A stretch of 64,000 bases of DNA, taken from Planctomycetota bacterium. Lineage in GTDB: Bacteria > Planctomycetota > Phycisphaerae > Phycisphaerales > UBA1924. The notes beneath the pieces are model-generated. The model saw nothing but the letters and a program-made list of their open reading frames with translations. It was not told where the DNA came from and made no database searches. Positions 26,101 to 33,681 of the stretch are shown piece by piece (position 1 is the first letter of the stretch; every line of letters starts with the position of its first letter). The position numbers and the translations under genes are program-made. The stretch covers positions 1-64,000 of the forward strand of contig JAGWZK010000006.1 of the NCBI GenBank assembly GCA_018968885.1, in the 5' to 3' direction.

Positions 26101-28001
26101 CGACGGCTTCGGCCGCTGGCGGCACCGCTGCGGTGCAGATCACGAATTCTCCGACCGCGACCAAGTACTACATCCTCATCCGCGCCGATGGCGCTGGCTC
26201 GAGCACGGGCGAATACCGCGTGTTTGTTGACACTCCTGATTCCGGTGGCGGCAACCCGCCCCCGCCGGATGGCTCTGACCCCGGCGTGATCGACTTCAAC
26301 AATGCGACGATCATTCCGCTGAGCGCCCGCACTGGCGACGGCTCGGTGAGCGACCTGATCAACGTCGCCCGCGATCGCGATCTCTTCCGCTTCACCACTC
26401 CGGCACGGGCTGGCAAGATCTTTGTTCAGGTGCTGACGCCCAACGGCTCGGTGCTGGATGCCAAGGTCACCATCCTCAACGCGGCCACCGAAACCGCGGT
26501 GGTCACCAGCGATGCCGACGGCATCCCGGGTGTCACTGCCAACGTTTCGTTCGACGGTGCGGCCAACACAACCTATTACGTTGTCATCGCGGGCATCGGG
26601 AACTCAACCGGTTCGTACAGCATCAAGGTCAACGCTCTTCCCGCGACCACGCAACTGGTCTTCCCCGAGGGATATGCCACGACCAAGATTCGCCAGTTCA
26701 TTCCGGTCGTGAACACCAACGACTTTGATGTCAACTATCGCGTCATCCTCCGCTACGACGACAACACTCCGGACCTGTTGGCCGCGACACGCACGGCACG
26801 GGCCAATTCGCGTGACGGCATCACCATCATCAACGCCGAGGGGTATCGCATCCCCGGTCTGACGCTGAACAAGGGTTACTCGGTCATTATCGAGGCAGAT
26901 GCCCAGCTGGGCGCGACCTTCGCTCACTACGACTTTGGTGCCACCCTCGGCGACGCGTTCACCGAGCGCACCAGCAACACCTGGACCTTCCCGCGCGTCG
27001 AACGCGACGCAGCCAGCGTGCGTGATTATCTGGTCGTCTACAACCCCAACAACTTTGCCATGACCCTGACGCTGACGGCGTATCAGGTTGGTGGCACGGC
27101 ACCGATCGTGATCACCAAGAGCGTCCCCGCCCTCAAGCGTGGTGGCTTCAGCATCAACGGTGAATCCACCCTGCCCACGGGCATCTTCGGCATGGTCCTC
27201 ACGGCCCGGGCCACGAACCCGTCCAATGAGGGTTCCAGCGTCGGCATCGTCGCCTCGCTCAGCCACTACAACCTGGCTGAAGGTTCCGGCTTTGCAGCGC
27301 TGGGTGATCCCGATGGTGGCAGCATCCGTGGTGCACTTGGTGTCATCACCAACGGCCCCACCGCCACCTCTGACATCACTTTCCTGAATCCCACCGATCG
27401 CCCGATCACGGTCAACCTCGTCGGTCAGTATGTTCGCGCTTCGCTCCCTGCCATCAACATCACCTTTGATGTTCCGGCGGGCGCAGTCCGCACCTTCACC
27501 GGCGCAGGCCTTGGCATCACCGATGATCAGCCCGTTGGCCTCACCTACACCACCACTACCGCACCCATCGTGGCGATTGCCAACGAAGTGCGCTATGGCG
27601 ATGGTGATGCCAGCCAGAGCACCAACACTGCAGGCACCAACTACTTCTTCGGTGATGCCTTCATCGATGCTCGCGATGCCGGAGTCAAGACCTTTGACTT
27701 CCTGTATGTCTACAACCCCACCGCTGCCAACAGCACGGTGAATGTCCGCCTCATCTTTGCCGATGGCTCAGCGGCCTTCAACACCACTATCAACGTAGGC
27801 CCCAACGGCTACGGCGAGCTTCGCATCCACGAGCTCTCCGTCATCACCAGCCGCGCTGGCAACACCTGGTACAGCGTGCAAACTACTTCCGCCACACCCT
27901 TCATGTCGTGGATGACGCACTACGACCTCCGCATCAATGGTGGCTACAGCCAGAACCCGGTGCCCTTCGGCATCCTGAACCCCATCAGCAGCATCGCCTG
28001 A
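20190..28001 (+). CDS. Giant LEPR-XLL surface protein with PPC domain arrays and a propeller-like region
   Basis: This 2603-residue exported protein has the N-terminal motif LDQLEPRQML at 41-50, the planctomycete LEPR-XLL signature. Residues about 55-560 hold pre-peptidase C-terminal (PPC)-like domains, each with a line such as DDDMFSFVAP or DTALFSFVAQ. About 630-1090 has six repeats of the type LxxGGxFxxxxG (LIIGGDFTNLG, LFVGGSFSTSAG, LVVGGQFANAFG, LAIGGQFTNYAG, LYFGGNFTTTAG), probably a beta-propeller. About 1100-2150 is another PPC array (DLDLFKFVAF, DSDLFKFTAP, DTDLFTFTTI, DRDLFRFTTP). Residues 2155-2603 form a module shared with the subtilase at 43117. No catalytic domain is visible, so it is likely structural or adhesive. 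A strong terminator follows. Confidence 0.88.
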   Translation: MSRFDRNWMSSNLNLVRATAGMAGRVMSSRGEPQAVREFKLDQLEPRQMLGVDHPSFSQFPSATAITLNGNGEGNISGVINSTTDDDMFSFVAPANDFVSLLADTVNSTGSTLNSRVEVYNSAGTRITFTDNSTARGNSNGTLTTGLAKDGWFGFTATAGQTYFIRVLSENNTQGAYQVFVDAQTTSLETLPAPQPPPFGPTPPFFDATGIIDQGLGQIRDVIARAQQDIVYKFDLKNTGTVPQLALAVFDSLFSVNAQARLQNDPTPAARIDTRIDIYDENGNLVKVDSDSGNLNDGFTTFRSGLNKTWYFRVRADNVDPNNAASTGAYTFTFDASAAQVVVDPVVRYGGRVNGNAVGGVNSGIGTSQDTALFSFVAQGTGLTIVTVVGAGLPPLQDPAIRVIDDTGNLIRFNDDFNGLNSQILVALQGGRTYYVVVDSFDNTAGGNFYLAIESNHTNDTVAPYQPGAGVDDHINNPGELATPLIFGTPFETLDANFNRVLDIGFRQTASNTGRIEGAGDTDVYQFTIPKDLLNTFTGNDDNAGTALYVGGGYNVADRSVVPEGVGSRTLAIYDAFNYWFAGAQKVDPRLVNPPPTTRPLGFNNNAATVATAGAEIYVMYSWQPPGTSGANSRVLIVGGDFDLIVPTNNPAAPLIIQNMAVWSFNPLAGRYVWGKFAGADPNGAVRAITVFDPEAPWDPPQNLGGPAQQRDDPFGEQLIIGGDFTNLGPRLARRNGNAWVGINLGINDGSVNALEIFDPPAPTLDVTVTTTPPGGPPTVTNQDLQVDFKRSLFVGGSFSTSAGGRGFVGWDGTDPLTEARFANGQTIDPGGTVTSWTRAAGWLPTQGVTGTVFAIQAFDPVDVGGFTLNERLVVGGQFANAFGQTGVSNLVEWGVLNTETANGTPARTLVAQAYASSPRDAGAPLGTPRGPDGPVFALELWDPFDTTGDPIVDGIRLAIGGQFTNYAGAAVNNIVTDSYWAPFTVALSPFDVGLNGAVRTFTSFVDDQEPGIPTGQNVLYFGGNFTTTAGQGLRLNRVGGWFFNTTTQQWVLTSLRGGVGTTTEAQPEAPSNAIGVYALTEFDDGIAGQWDRNERPAARPQITVAPTTDSFLDTLVRVFDSAGNLLYTNDNTDSDFISNNPEADQNPTDPSGSKDPRIAPPGYEVNWVLPGLWAGETYYIEVSGTGTGRYTISITMEAEPAPDVNSDVVYDNINASQRDVPNFGNWPATLARAELDIAPATGDVTNIKTGNTNAFNQDEDNVIPSLGGAIRRFSEQATIESLLDTDVYVFRPNFTGQVEIRINTTNITRLYNEALVGASRTRTGALIQERGGLTKEGVSSWLDSYLRVYDNDFNQIAYNNDNYAVTGTFQDVNVGTNTRTFGRNDARIVMNVVAGGTYFIEAGSAQRYIDGSIADATTRNDPANQRSATQINWANALGAYELVMHTQAFIPTDVENSETIQDDHVNFALNGADPLPNANTAAISSVININGDLGNAANGTGSILGTINNTPNNPADNDGFSLLATGSGNLAVTVTRATGATLIPALRLYTFDTNTNAFTIVASGVAVGSGTLTLTVPAVAGQQFFVNVAGSGPSEGDYTISVGGTIPAIDDNPDFNNIAFAQEITQRDFLGSGEISGSIEVPGDLDLFKFVAFGFHTVRATVTGLDSTMNPSFIVYEVSEDATGNPYWTVIAFNDDRATNDTTASVTFSVNPNHTSVFSGNDYPYYYIEVADSDRQGGSGRYRLQLSFPATDDHPDVGEFDFATLVSVDPLSGLGASTGKVEKVGDSDLFKFTAPATGSGSITIDRPSTSTFRPRVTLIDQDRTTVIATFTGADSTTLYQATVTANLVRGRTYFVLVEGVAGGTVTTDTGLFTVSVTTAPQDDHANATEWTIATPITLNTVSGDGSVGTTSGPNATNPRVNYIADTDLFTFTTIRAGNAVITITPFNTSLGNIAPRVEIYDASFTLVGSATASAAGGTAAVQITNSPTATKYYILIRADGAGSSTGEYRVFVDTPDSGGGNPPPPDGSDPGVIDFNNATIIPLSARTGDGSVSDLINVARDRDLFRFTTPARAGKIFVQVLTPNGSVLDAKVTILNAATETAVVTSDADGIPGVTANVSFDGAANTTYYVVIAGIGNSTGSYSIKVNALPATTQLVFPEGYATTKIRQFIPVVNTNDFDVNYRVILRYDDNTPDLLAATRTARANSRDGITIINAEGYRIPGLTLNKGYSVIIEADAQLGATFAHYDFGATLGDAFTERTSNTWTFPRVERDAASVRDYLVVYNPNNFAMTLTLTAYQVGGTAPIVITKSVPALKRGGFSINGESTLPTGIFGMVLTARATNPSNEGSSVGIVASLSHYNLAEGSGFAALGDPDGGSIRGALGVITNGPTATSDITFLNPTDRPITVNLVGQYVRASLPAINITFDVPAGAVRTFTGAGLGITDDQPVGLTYTTTTAPIVAIANEVRYGDGDASQSTNTAGTNYFFGDAFIDARDAGVKTFDFLYVYNPTAANSTVNVRLIFADGSAAFNTTINVGPNGYGELRIHELSVITSRAGNTWYSVQTTSATPFMSWMTHYDLRINGGYSQNPVPFGILNPISSIA

Positions 28002-28026
28002 TGCACTGCTGAACTTGTGAGAAACC

Positions 28027-28067
28027 AGTGGCCCATCCCTGAACAGGATGGGCCACTTTCTTTTTCG
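28027..28067 (+). terminator. Rho-independent terminator after the giant surface protein
   Basis: A perfect 12-bp stem (AGTGGCCCATCC at 28027-28038 with GGATGGGCCACT at 28046-28057) with a 7-base loop is followed by TTCTTTTT. It lies 26 bases after the stop codon and separates this gene from the convergent subtilase gene. Confidence 0.9.
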
Positions 28068-28088
28068 GGTTGCGATCAAGCGATCACT

Positions 28089-29708
28089 TCAGGGATTGCA
28101 GCCGCTGGAAAACGCTGCGACGAAATCGAGATAATCAAAGAAATCAATAGCTGTGTCTGCGTTGAAGTCGGCAGTTCCGGCACCGGAAGAGAAGGCCGCG
28201 ACGAAATCGAGATAGTCAAAGAAATCGATGGCACCATCGAGGTTGAAGTCCGCCGGGCACGCGGCATCGAGTGCGCCGAAGGCCTGCACCATGCCCCAGC
28301 CGTGACCGGTGTCATAGCCAACGGCACCCATGTCTCGGGCGCTCTTCTGCATCGCCGTTTGCACCTGGGCACCGGTGAGTCCCGGATAGTGGGAGAAGAC
28401 CAGTGCTGCCACTCCGGCGGCGTAAGGAGAAGCAAATGAGGTGCCGTTGACGGAGGCGTAGTCGCCATTGCCGTACCCGGCAGCGCCGGTGCGATCAGTG
28501 GTGGTGATCTCGCGGCCGGGGGCGGAGAAATCCAGACCCGGTCCAAATTGGCTGAAAGAGGAGCGGACGCCGGTGCGGTCGAGAGCGGCAACCGCGTTGA
28601 CGGTTGCGAGACTCGAGGGATATGCGATATTGCCGGCCCCGCTATTGCCAGCGGCGGCAAAGTGGATCATGCCGGCAGTGCGGGTAGCGGCATAGGCGGA
28701 GTCCATGGCCGCAGAGGTACCGCCGTAAATGTTGCTGTTGTTGGTGACACGGACTCCGATGGATTGAGCCCAGTTGAGGGCATCGGCCGTCCACGAGTAT
28801 GTGGCGTTCCATCCGCCGCTGCAGTTGGTCAGTGAGACAAAGCAGCGTGCGGAGACCGAGCGGGTGCCGGGCGCGACGCCGGTCGCACCGATGGCGTTGT
28901 TGATCCGCTCAGAGACGCACCCGGCGACGGCAGTGCCGTGATTGTCGCAGGCGTTGCCCGGGCCGCCGTTGAGCGCAGGCGTGCCGGTGAAGTCGCGACC
29001 GGTAATCTGATTGATGTCGGGGTGAGTCTGCTCCACACCGGTATCAATGATCAGAGTGAGCACACTGGCGGAGCCAAGTTGCACATCCCAGGCGCGCACG
29101 GCGTTCATGTCAAAGCCCACAAGACCGCCACTCTGCCCGGTGTTGCGAAGTCCCCAGCAACTGGGGAAGTTGGGGTCGTTGGGAATCAATGCGCCGCGAC
29201 CGCTGAAGACCATGTCGGGCTCGGCAAATTGGACATCTGGCTGATCGGCCAACAGGTTGGCGAGCGTCATCACTTCCGCCCCGTCGCGGCCACCAGATTC
29301 CATCAGGAAGACACCGGGGATGAACTCATACTGCCTGATGACTGTCGCCAAGGGGGCGATGCGATGCACAATGGCGAGGGCTTCCTGCGAAGTGAGTGCC
29401 GCATCGACACCGACGAGTATGGCCGAGGTGGCGAAGGTGTCGCCACCCAGGTCATCGACATACACGGGTGAGTAGAAATCGCCGCGGACGCTGCTGGCGG
29501 CGTTGACGATGTGCCAGCCGGGGACAGTTTCCGGTTCGCCTTGAACGTCGTGAGCGCTGCGAACGGCGATGCGGTCACTGCGAAGTGTCAATGGCTTCGG
29601 TGCTTTGTGATAGCGGATCTCCCCTGGCTGTGTGGCGAACACTCGTGCAATATCCGTGCGTGCTTCCGCGCTGCACGCCAATCCTGCGATCAGAGCTGCG
29701 ATCAACAC
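28089..29708 (-). CDS. Secreted subtilisin-like protease with C-terminal dockerin repeats
   Basis: I take the GTG at 29708 as the start: AAGGAGA lies just upstream and the product then begins with a signal peptide (MLIAALIAGLACSAEA). The longer frame to 29822 would overlap the upstream rhodanese-like gene. About 539 residues: a propeptide-like region, then the S8 peptidase with catalytic Asp in LIIDTGVEQTHPD, His in NHGTAVAGCV and Ser in NGTSFASPYAAGVAAL. The C-terminus is CPADFNLDGAIDFFDYLDF plus a second copy (ADFNADTAIDFFDYLDFVAAF), two dockerin-type calcium-binding repeats ending in Cys. Protein is probably exported and attached or assembled through the dockerin. It converges with the giant LEPR-XLL gene. 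Confidence 0.92.
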   Translation of the reverse strand: MLIAALIAGLACSAEARTDIARVFATQPGEIRYHKAPKPLTLRSDRIAVRSAHDVQGEPETVPGWHIVNAASSVRGDFYSPVYVDDLGGDTFATSAILVGVDAALTSQEALAIVHRIAPLATVIRQYEFIPGVFLMESGGRDGAEVMTLANLLADQPDVQFAEPDMVFSGRGALIPNDPNFPSCWGLRNTGQSGGLVGFDMNAVRAWDVQLGSASVLTLIIDTGVEQTHPDINQITGRDFTGTPALNGGPGNACDNHGTAVAGCVSERINNAIGATGVAPGTRSVSARCFVSLTNCSGGWNATYSWTADALNWAQSIGVRVTNNSNIYGGTSAAMDSAYAATRTAGMIHFAAAGNSGAGNIAYPSSLATVNAVAALDRTGVRSSFSQFGPGLDFSAPGREITTTDRTGAAGYGNGDYASVNGTSFASPYAAGVAALVFSHYPGLTGAQVQTAMQKSARDMGAVGYDTGHGWGMVQAFGALDAACPADFNLDGAIDFFDYLDFVAAFSSGAGTADFNADTAIDFFDYLDFVAAFSSGCNP

Positions 29709-29737
29709 TTTTCTCTCCTTATTCAACGAGTCTTGAT

Positions 29738-30247
29738 TCACCGCGCTGACTTGGACGCCTTGAATTCCAGTTCCGGCTTTTCCTCGCGGCCCGTTTCGAT
29801 GGGGAGCTTGTTCAGCCGCCACGCGACAAAACCCTCGCGATACATCTTCACATCGTCGTAGCCGATCTCCATGAGACGTTTGGTCATCCCCTTGGCCGCG
29901 ACGCTGGCGGGGTCATTGCCGTAGACGATGATCAGGCCGTATTCCTCGATGTCAGGATCGGGCTTGCTCGAGGCCTTGATACTAGGAAGGAGGATGTTCT
30001 TGGCCCCGGGAATGTGCCCATCGGCAAACTGCGATGGAGTGCGAGGGTCGATCAGGAAAAGGGCTTTGCCGGGCTTGTCGATCTCGGCGTGAAACTGCCT
30101 CATCTGGCTCAGGTCGATGTACTCGATATCGGCATCGGAAACGCTGCACCCCCCCAACCCGGCTGAGGCTACGGCGAGGCCGAGTGCAATCCAAACCCCG
30201 TTGAGACGTTTCTCCGAACCCGGTTTCCCGACAGGCGTCTTATTCAT
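29738..30247 (-). CDS. Rhodanese-like lipoprotein lacking the catalytic cysteine
   Basis: The 169-residue product has a signal with lipobox (ALGLAVASAGLGGCSVSD), so it is a lipoprotein. The mature part is a single rhodanese fold: 'ALFLIDPRTPSQFADGHIPGAKNI' (family DxRxxxxFxxGHIPGA) and 'GMTKRLMEIGYDDVKMYREGFVAWR'. In the position of the active-site loop, normally a Cys within VVYCxxG, it has LIIVYGNDPASVA, so there is no catalytic Cys and sulfurtransferase activity is unlikely. Such inactive versions often act as binding domains. It is divergent from a DsbD-alpha-like gene and a redoxin gene, hinting at an envelope thiol/disulfide theme. About 29 bases separate it from the subtilase gene on the same strand. 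Confidence 0.87.
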   Translation of the reverse strand: MNKTPVGKPGSEKRLNGVWIALGLAVASAGLGGCSVSDADIEYIDLSQMRQFHAEIDKPGKALFLIDPRTPSQFADGHIPGAKNILLPSIKASSKPDPDIEEYGLIIVYGNDPASVAAKGMTKRLMEIGYDDVKMYREGFVAWRLNKLPIETGREEKPELEFKASKSAR

Positions 30248-30337
30248 GCTGGTAGATTACCCGACCCGGGGCGTATCCATCGCCCTGTTGTTGGAATCCA
30301 AAGTTGAGATTTTTCATTTGGCGCGAGAGAAACACTT

Positions 30338-31282
30338 ATGGCCAAACCTGCACGTGCGACCATGCTCATTCTGTCCACGTGGGTCTTGACGGCACCCCAG
30401 ACGAGTGTCGCCCATGTTGCCCATGTTGCCACGCACGCCGACGCCTCATACGGACTTGGCACTCGTATCGATGACACGCACGCCAAGCCCTCGCTCATCG
30501 CATCCACGCAGGCGCTCACACGTGGCAGCAATCAACTCGCCATTACCTTTACCATCGATAAGGACTGGCACCTGTATTTCGATGGGCAGAATGACACCGG
30601 TCAGCCACCCAAGCTCAAACTGGATCTGCCAGCCGGGGTCACGGCTTCGCCGCTCCAGTTCCCGCCTCCCAAGCGTCAGGTACAGGGTGATTCGATCCTC
30701 GATCACATTTATGAAGAAACGCTGACGCTGCCATTTACCCTGACAATTGGTGAAGACTTCAAAGGTGAAAATGTCTTGATCAAGGGCTCGCTCGAGTGGT
30801 TGGAGTGCCACGAGGAGTGTCGCTTTGGCAAGGGGTCGGTGGCACTGTCGTTGCCGGTGTTGCCGCCGAATGGAAAACCCGTGCCATCGAGACAAGCAAA
30901 AAAGATCGATGAGGCGGTCAAGGCGCTGCCCGAAGCGACACTCCCGGCATCGGTGACGATGCAGTGGTTGCCCGAGCCCTCGAACTCGACCCTCCCTTCC
31001 CAGGTGGTCATATCTGCCAGCACGGCGGTCGGGATGACCTTCGTGCCGGACTCCAAGTCGGTGACGATCGCAAACCTTTTGGTAGGGGGGAGGACCAAGC
31101 GGAGCACGATGACCCTAAATCTGGATGGGGTGAAATCGGATAGCGTGTTATCGGGCCTGCTGTCGGTTCAGGAGGGAACTGAATCTCGTTGGTATCAGGT
31201 TTCGAAGCCGGTGACGAACCCGGCAGGTCCGAAATCCGTACGTCCACATTCGGCACCTGTTACCACTGCTGGCGGCCGCTAA
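30338..31282 (+). CDS. Periplasmic DsbD alpha-domain protein (stand-alone)
   Basis: The 314-residue exported protein resembles the N-terminal alpha domain of the thiol:disulfide interchange protein DsbD, which passes electrons to periplasmic partners. Evidence is 'NQLAITFTIDKDWHLYFDGQNDTGQPPKLKL' (family WHxYxxNPGDSG) and 'LEWLECHEECRFGKGSVALSLPV' with a C-X3-C pair as in the ScsB-like subgroup. The N-terminus has a signal peptide (MLILSTWVLTAPQTSVA). Unlike DsbD, no transmembrane electron-transfer domain or thioredoxin domain follows: the rest is about 150 residues of beta-rich sequence. A redoxin gene lies 80 bases downstream. The missing transmembrane partner must be elsewhere or absent. 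Confidence 0.8.
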   Translation: MAKPARATMLILSTWVLTAPQTSVAHVAHVATHADASYGLGTRIDDTHAKPSLIASTQALTRGSNQLAITFTIDKDWHLYFDGQNDTGQPPKLKLDLPAGVTASPLQFPPPKRQVQGDSILDHIYEETLTLPFTLTIGEDFKGENVLIKGSLEWLECHEECRFGKGSVALSLPVLPPNGKPVPSRQAKKIDEAVKALPEATLPASVTMQWLPEPSNSTLPSQVVISASTAVGMTFVPDSKSVTIANLLVGGRTKRSTMTLNLDGVKSDSVLSGLLSVQEGTESRWYQVSKPVTNPAGPKSVRPHSAPVTTAGGR

Positions 31283-31364
31283 GCGGTTGACCCGATATTG
31301 TTTCCCATCGGTACTGAGCCAAGACCCGTGGTCTGAGCCCTGTGCCGCGAACGAGGATGGACCC

Positions 31365-32120
31365 ATGAACGCTAAGAAGTTGCTTTCTCTGTTGGCTGTT
31401 GCTGGTTTGGCTGTGAGCACGTTTGCCTTGACGAGCCAGGTGGCTCTGGCTGACGACCCCAAGGGCAACGATAAATCCAAAGAGAAGGACAGCCACAAGG
31501 GGCACGATCATTCCAAGGACGAGAAGAAGGCCGACAAGGGCGATAAGAGCGATAAGAAGTCGGACAAGAAGGACAGCAAGTCGGGCCTGACCGCTGGCGA
31601 CATGGCCCCTGCCTTTGCGCTCAAGGACACCGATGGCAAAGAGCACAACCTGTCTGATCTTGTCAAGGCCAAGAAGGCCGTGGTCATTCAGTGGTTCAAC
31701 CCCGACTGCCCCTTTGTCGTCAAGCACTACGGCAAGCAGGGAAACACCTTTAACGACCTCAACACCAAGTACGGCAAGGACGTGACCTTCATCGCCATCA
31801 ACAGCGGTGCCAAGGGCAAGCAGGGCGCGGGCGTGGAGCGCAACGTCAAGGCCAAGAAGGACTGGAAGATGGAATTCCCGATCCTCATCGATGAGGAAGG
31901 GACTGTGGGCAAGGCGTATGGCGCCAAGAACACCCCCACGATGGTTGTCATCACCCCCGACAACAAGGTTGCCTACTACGGCGCGATCGATGATGACAAC
32001 GGTGCAGACGGCCCCGGCAAGACCAACTACGTCGCCAAGGCCCTGGATGAAATCCTGGCAGGCAAGGAAGTGACCACCAAGACGACGCGCCCCTATGGCT
32101 GCGCTGTCAAGTACAACTAA
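31365..32120 (+). CDS. Secreted redoxin (AhpC/TSA-type thioredoxin fold) with Lys/His/Asp-rich linker
   Basis: The 251-residue exported protein starts with a signal peptide (MNAKKLLSLLAVAGLAVSTFALTSQVALA), followed by an unusual highly charged linker (residues about 30-74) full of Lys, Asp, Glu and four His, then a peroxiredoxin-like domain: 'GDMAPAFALKDTDGKEHNLSDLVKAKKAVVIQWFNPDCPFVVKHYGKQ' with Cys115, 'VTFIAINSGAKGKQG' and 'AYGAKNTPTMVVITPDNKVAYYGAIDDDN'. Only one Cys lies in the active-site position, plus a Cys near the C-terminus (RPYGCAVKYN), so it may be a thiol peroxidase/thioredoxin-like protein that needs a partner. The linker could bind metal or polyanions (inference). It sits next to the DsbD-alpha-like gene. 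Confidence 0.87.
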   Translation: MNAKKLLSLLAVAGLAVSTFALTSQVALADDPKGNDKSKEKDSHKGHDHSKDEKKADKGDKSDKKSDKKDSKSGLTAGDMAPAFALKDTDGKEHNLSDLVKAKKAVVIQWFNPDCPFVVKHYGKQGNTFNDLNTKYGKDVTFIAINSGAKGKQGAGVERNVKAKKDWKMEFPILIDEEGTVGKAYGAKNTPTMVVITPDNKVAYYGAIDDDNGADGPGKTNYVAKALDEILAGKEVTTKTTRPYGCAVKYN

Positions 32121-32148
32121 GTCACGCCTCGGCATCGCAAACTTTTCC

Positions 32149-32182
32149 CGCGCCCCCGGTTTCACGCCGGGGGTGTGGCGTT
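32149..32182 (+). terminator. Rho-independent terminator after the redoxin gene
   Basis: A GC-rich stem (CCCCCGG at 32153-32159 with CCGGGGG at 32167-32173, extended by two pairs, one a wobble) is followed after a few bases by GGCGTTTTTC. It lies about 30 bases after the stop. Confidence 0.75.
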
Positions 32183-32215
32183 TTTCTCGCGATTCTGCTG
32201 CCGTACGCTCCGGGT

Positions 32216-33658
32216 ATGACAACTGCCAATCTCGATCGCGTGCTGAACTGGCTGAATGACCATGAAGAGGGTTCGGTGCGCCGCCTGGTGGATTGGCTGC
32301 GCATTCCCAGCATCTCGACCGATCCGGCATATCGCATCGAGTGCCGCAACGCGGCTGAATGGTGCGCCACGCAACTGCGCGAGGTGGGCTTCAAGGCCGA
32401 GGTGTGCCCCACCGGCAGCAGTGAGAAACCGGGGCACCCGATCGTGCTCGCAACCTGCGAAGGCAGCCCGGAGTACAAAGGGCCGCATGTGCTGTTTTAC
32501 GGCCATTACGACGTGCAGCCGGTGGACCCGATCAATCTGTGGGAAAGCCCACCGTTTGAGCCGGTGATCCGCGAAGGAACCAGTGGCGGCCCAGGGCGGC
32601 GGATCGTCGCCCGTGGCGCCGTTGACGACAAGGGTCAGGTGATGATGTTCCTCGAGGCGATGCGCGCCTGGAAGGAACAGACCGGCCACGCGGGCGGAGG
32701 TGTGAAGTTCACCGTGCTCATCGAAGGCGAAGAAGAGTCCGGCTCGGTCAATCTCGAACCTTTCATCAAATCCCGTAAGCAGATGCTTTCGGCCACCAAC
32801 ATCTGCCTGATCAGCGACACCGGCATGCTGGGACGCGAACGTCCCGCCATCACATACGGCGTGCGGGGAATGGCGTACACCGAGGTCACATTGCACGCTG
32901 CCGATCAGGACTTGCACTCGGGTCTTTGGGGTGGACGCTGCCCGAATCCCAACAACGAACTGTGCAAGGTGCTGGCGCAACTCTGGGATGCGGATCGCCG
33001 CGTGACCATTCCCGGTTTTTACGACGCCGTACGCCCGTTGGAAGCCGTCGAGCGCGAGAACTGGAAGAAGCTCAACATCGACGATGCGGCAAACCTGGCC
33101 AAGATCGGCCTGAAACCCGACGCGAATGTAGGTGAGAAGGGATACTCCGCGACCGAGCGGGAATGGGCTCGCCCCACTGCCGAGATCAACGGCATCTACG
33201 GCGGGTACACGGGCAAGGGTGCCAAGACTGTCATCCCGGCTCATGCCTCTGCCAAGGTTTCATTCCGACTGATCGCCGATCAGGACCCTGCGGTCATCAC
33301 TCAGGCGTTCTTTGATTGGTGCAGCGCTCGCACTCCCGCGGGTTGTCGCTGGGAGTTTGTCGATCATCACGGTGGGCCACCGGCGACGTGCCGCACGGAC
33401 AGTAAGGAACTGCAAGCGGCGGCTCGCGCCATCAAGCGGGCTACCGGCGTCGAGTGCGCGATGATCAAATCGGGAGGTTCGATCCCAGTGGCGGGATTGC
33501 TGAAAACCCAGTTGGGCCTAGAGACGATCTTCATGGGCTTTGGTCTGGATGATGATCGAGTCCACAGCCCCAATGAAAAGTTCGAGATTTCCTGCTTCCG
33601 CATGGGGGCAAGGTCGCACGCCGCGCTGATCAGCGAGTTGTGGTCACTGGGAGACTGA
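32216..33658 (+). CDS. M20-family metallopeptidase (dipeptidase / ArgE-DapE type)
   Basis: The 480-residue cytoplasmic enzyme belongs to the M20 clan of di-zinc amidohydrolases (carnosinase/CNDP-like dipeptidases). Metal and catalytic residues are in order: 'VLFYGHYDVQP' (His and Asp), 'ARGAVDDKGQVMMFLEA' (bridging Asp), 'LIEGEEESGSVNL' (general base Glu plus metal Glu), 'ISDTGM' (metal Asp) and the final 'DRVHSPNEKFEIS' (metal His). A dimerisation-type insert sits between about residues 200 and 330. The start is the ATG at 32216 and no signal peptide is present. No neighbour hints at the substrate. Family call is solid; peptide versus other amide substrate is open. Confidence 0.93.
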   Translation: MTTANLDRVLNWLNDHEEGSVRRLVDWLRIPSISTDPAYRIECRNAAEWCATQLREVGFKAEVCPTGSSEKPGHPIVLATCEGSPEYKGPHVLFYGHYDVQPVDPINLWESPPFEPVIREGTSGGPGRRIVARGAVDDKGQVMMFLEAMRAWKEQTGHAGGGVKFTVLIEGEEESGSVNLEPFIKSRKQMLSATNICLISDTGMLGRERPAITYGVRGMAYTEVTLHAADQDLHSGLWGGRCPNPNNELCKVLAQLWDADRRVTIPGFYDAVRPLEAVERENWKKLNIDDAANLAKIGLKPDANVGEKGYSATEREWARPTAEINGIYGGYTGKGAKTVIPAHASAKVSFRLIADQDPAVITQAFFDWCSARTPAGCRWEFVDHHGGPPATCRTDSKELQAAARAIKRATGVECAMIKSGGSIPVAGLLKTQLGLETIFMGFGLDDDRVHSPNEKFEISCFRMGARSHAALISELWSLGD

Positions 33659-33681
33659 CGCTCAATCAGTAACCCGAATTC

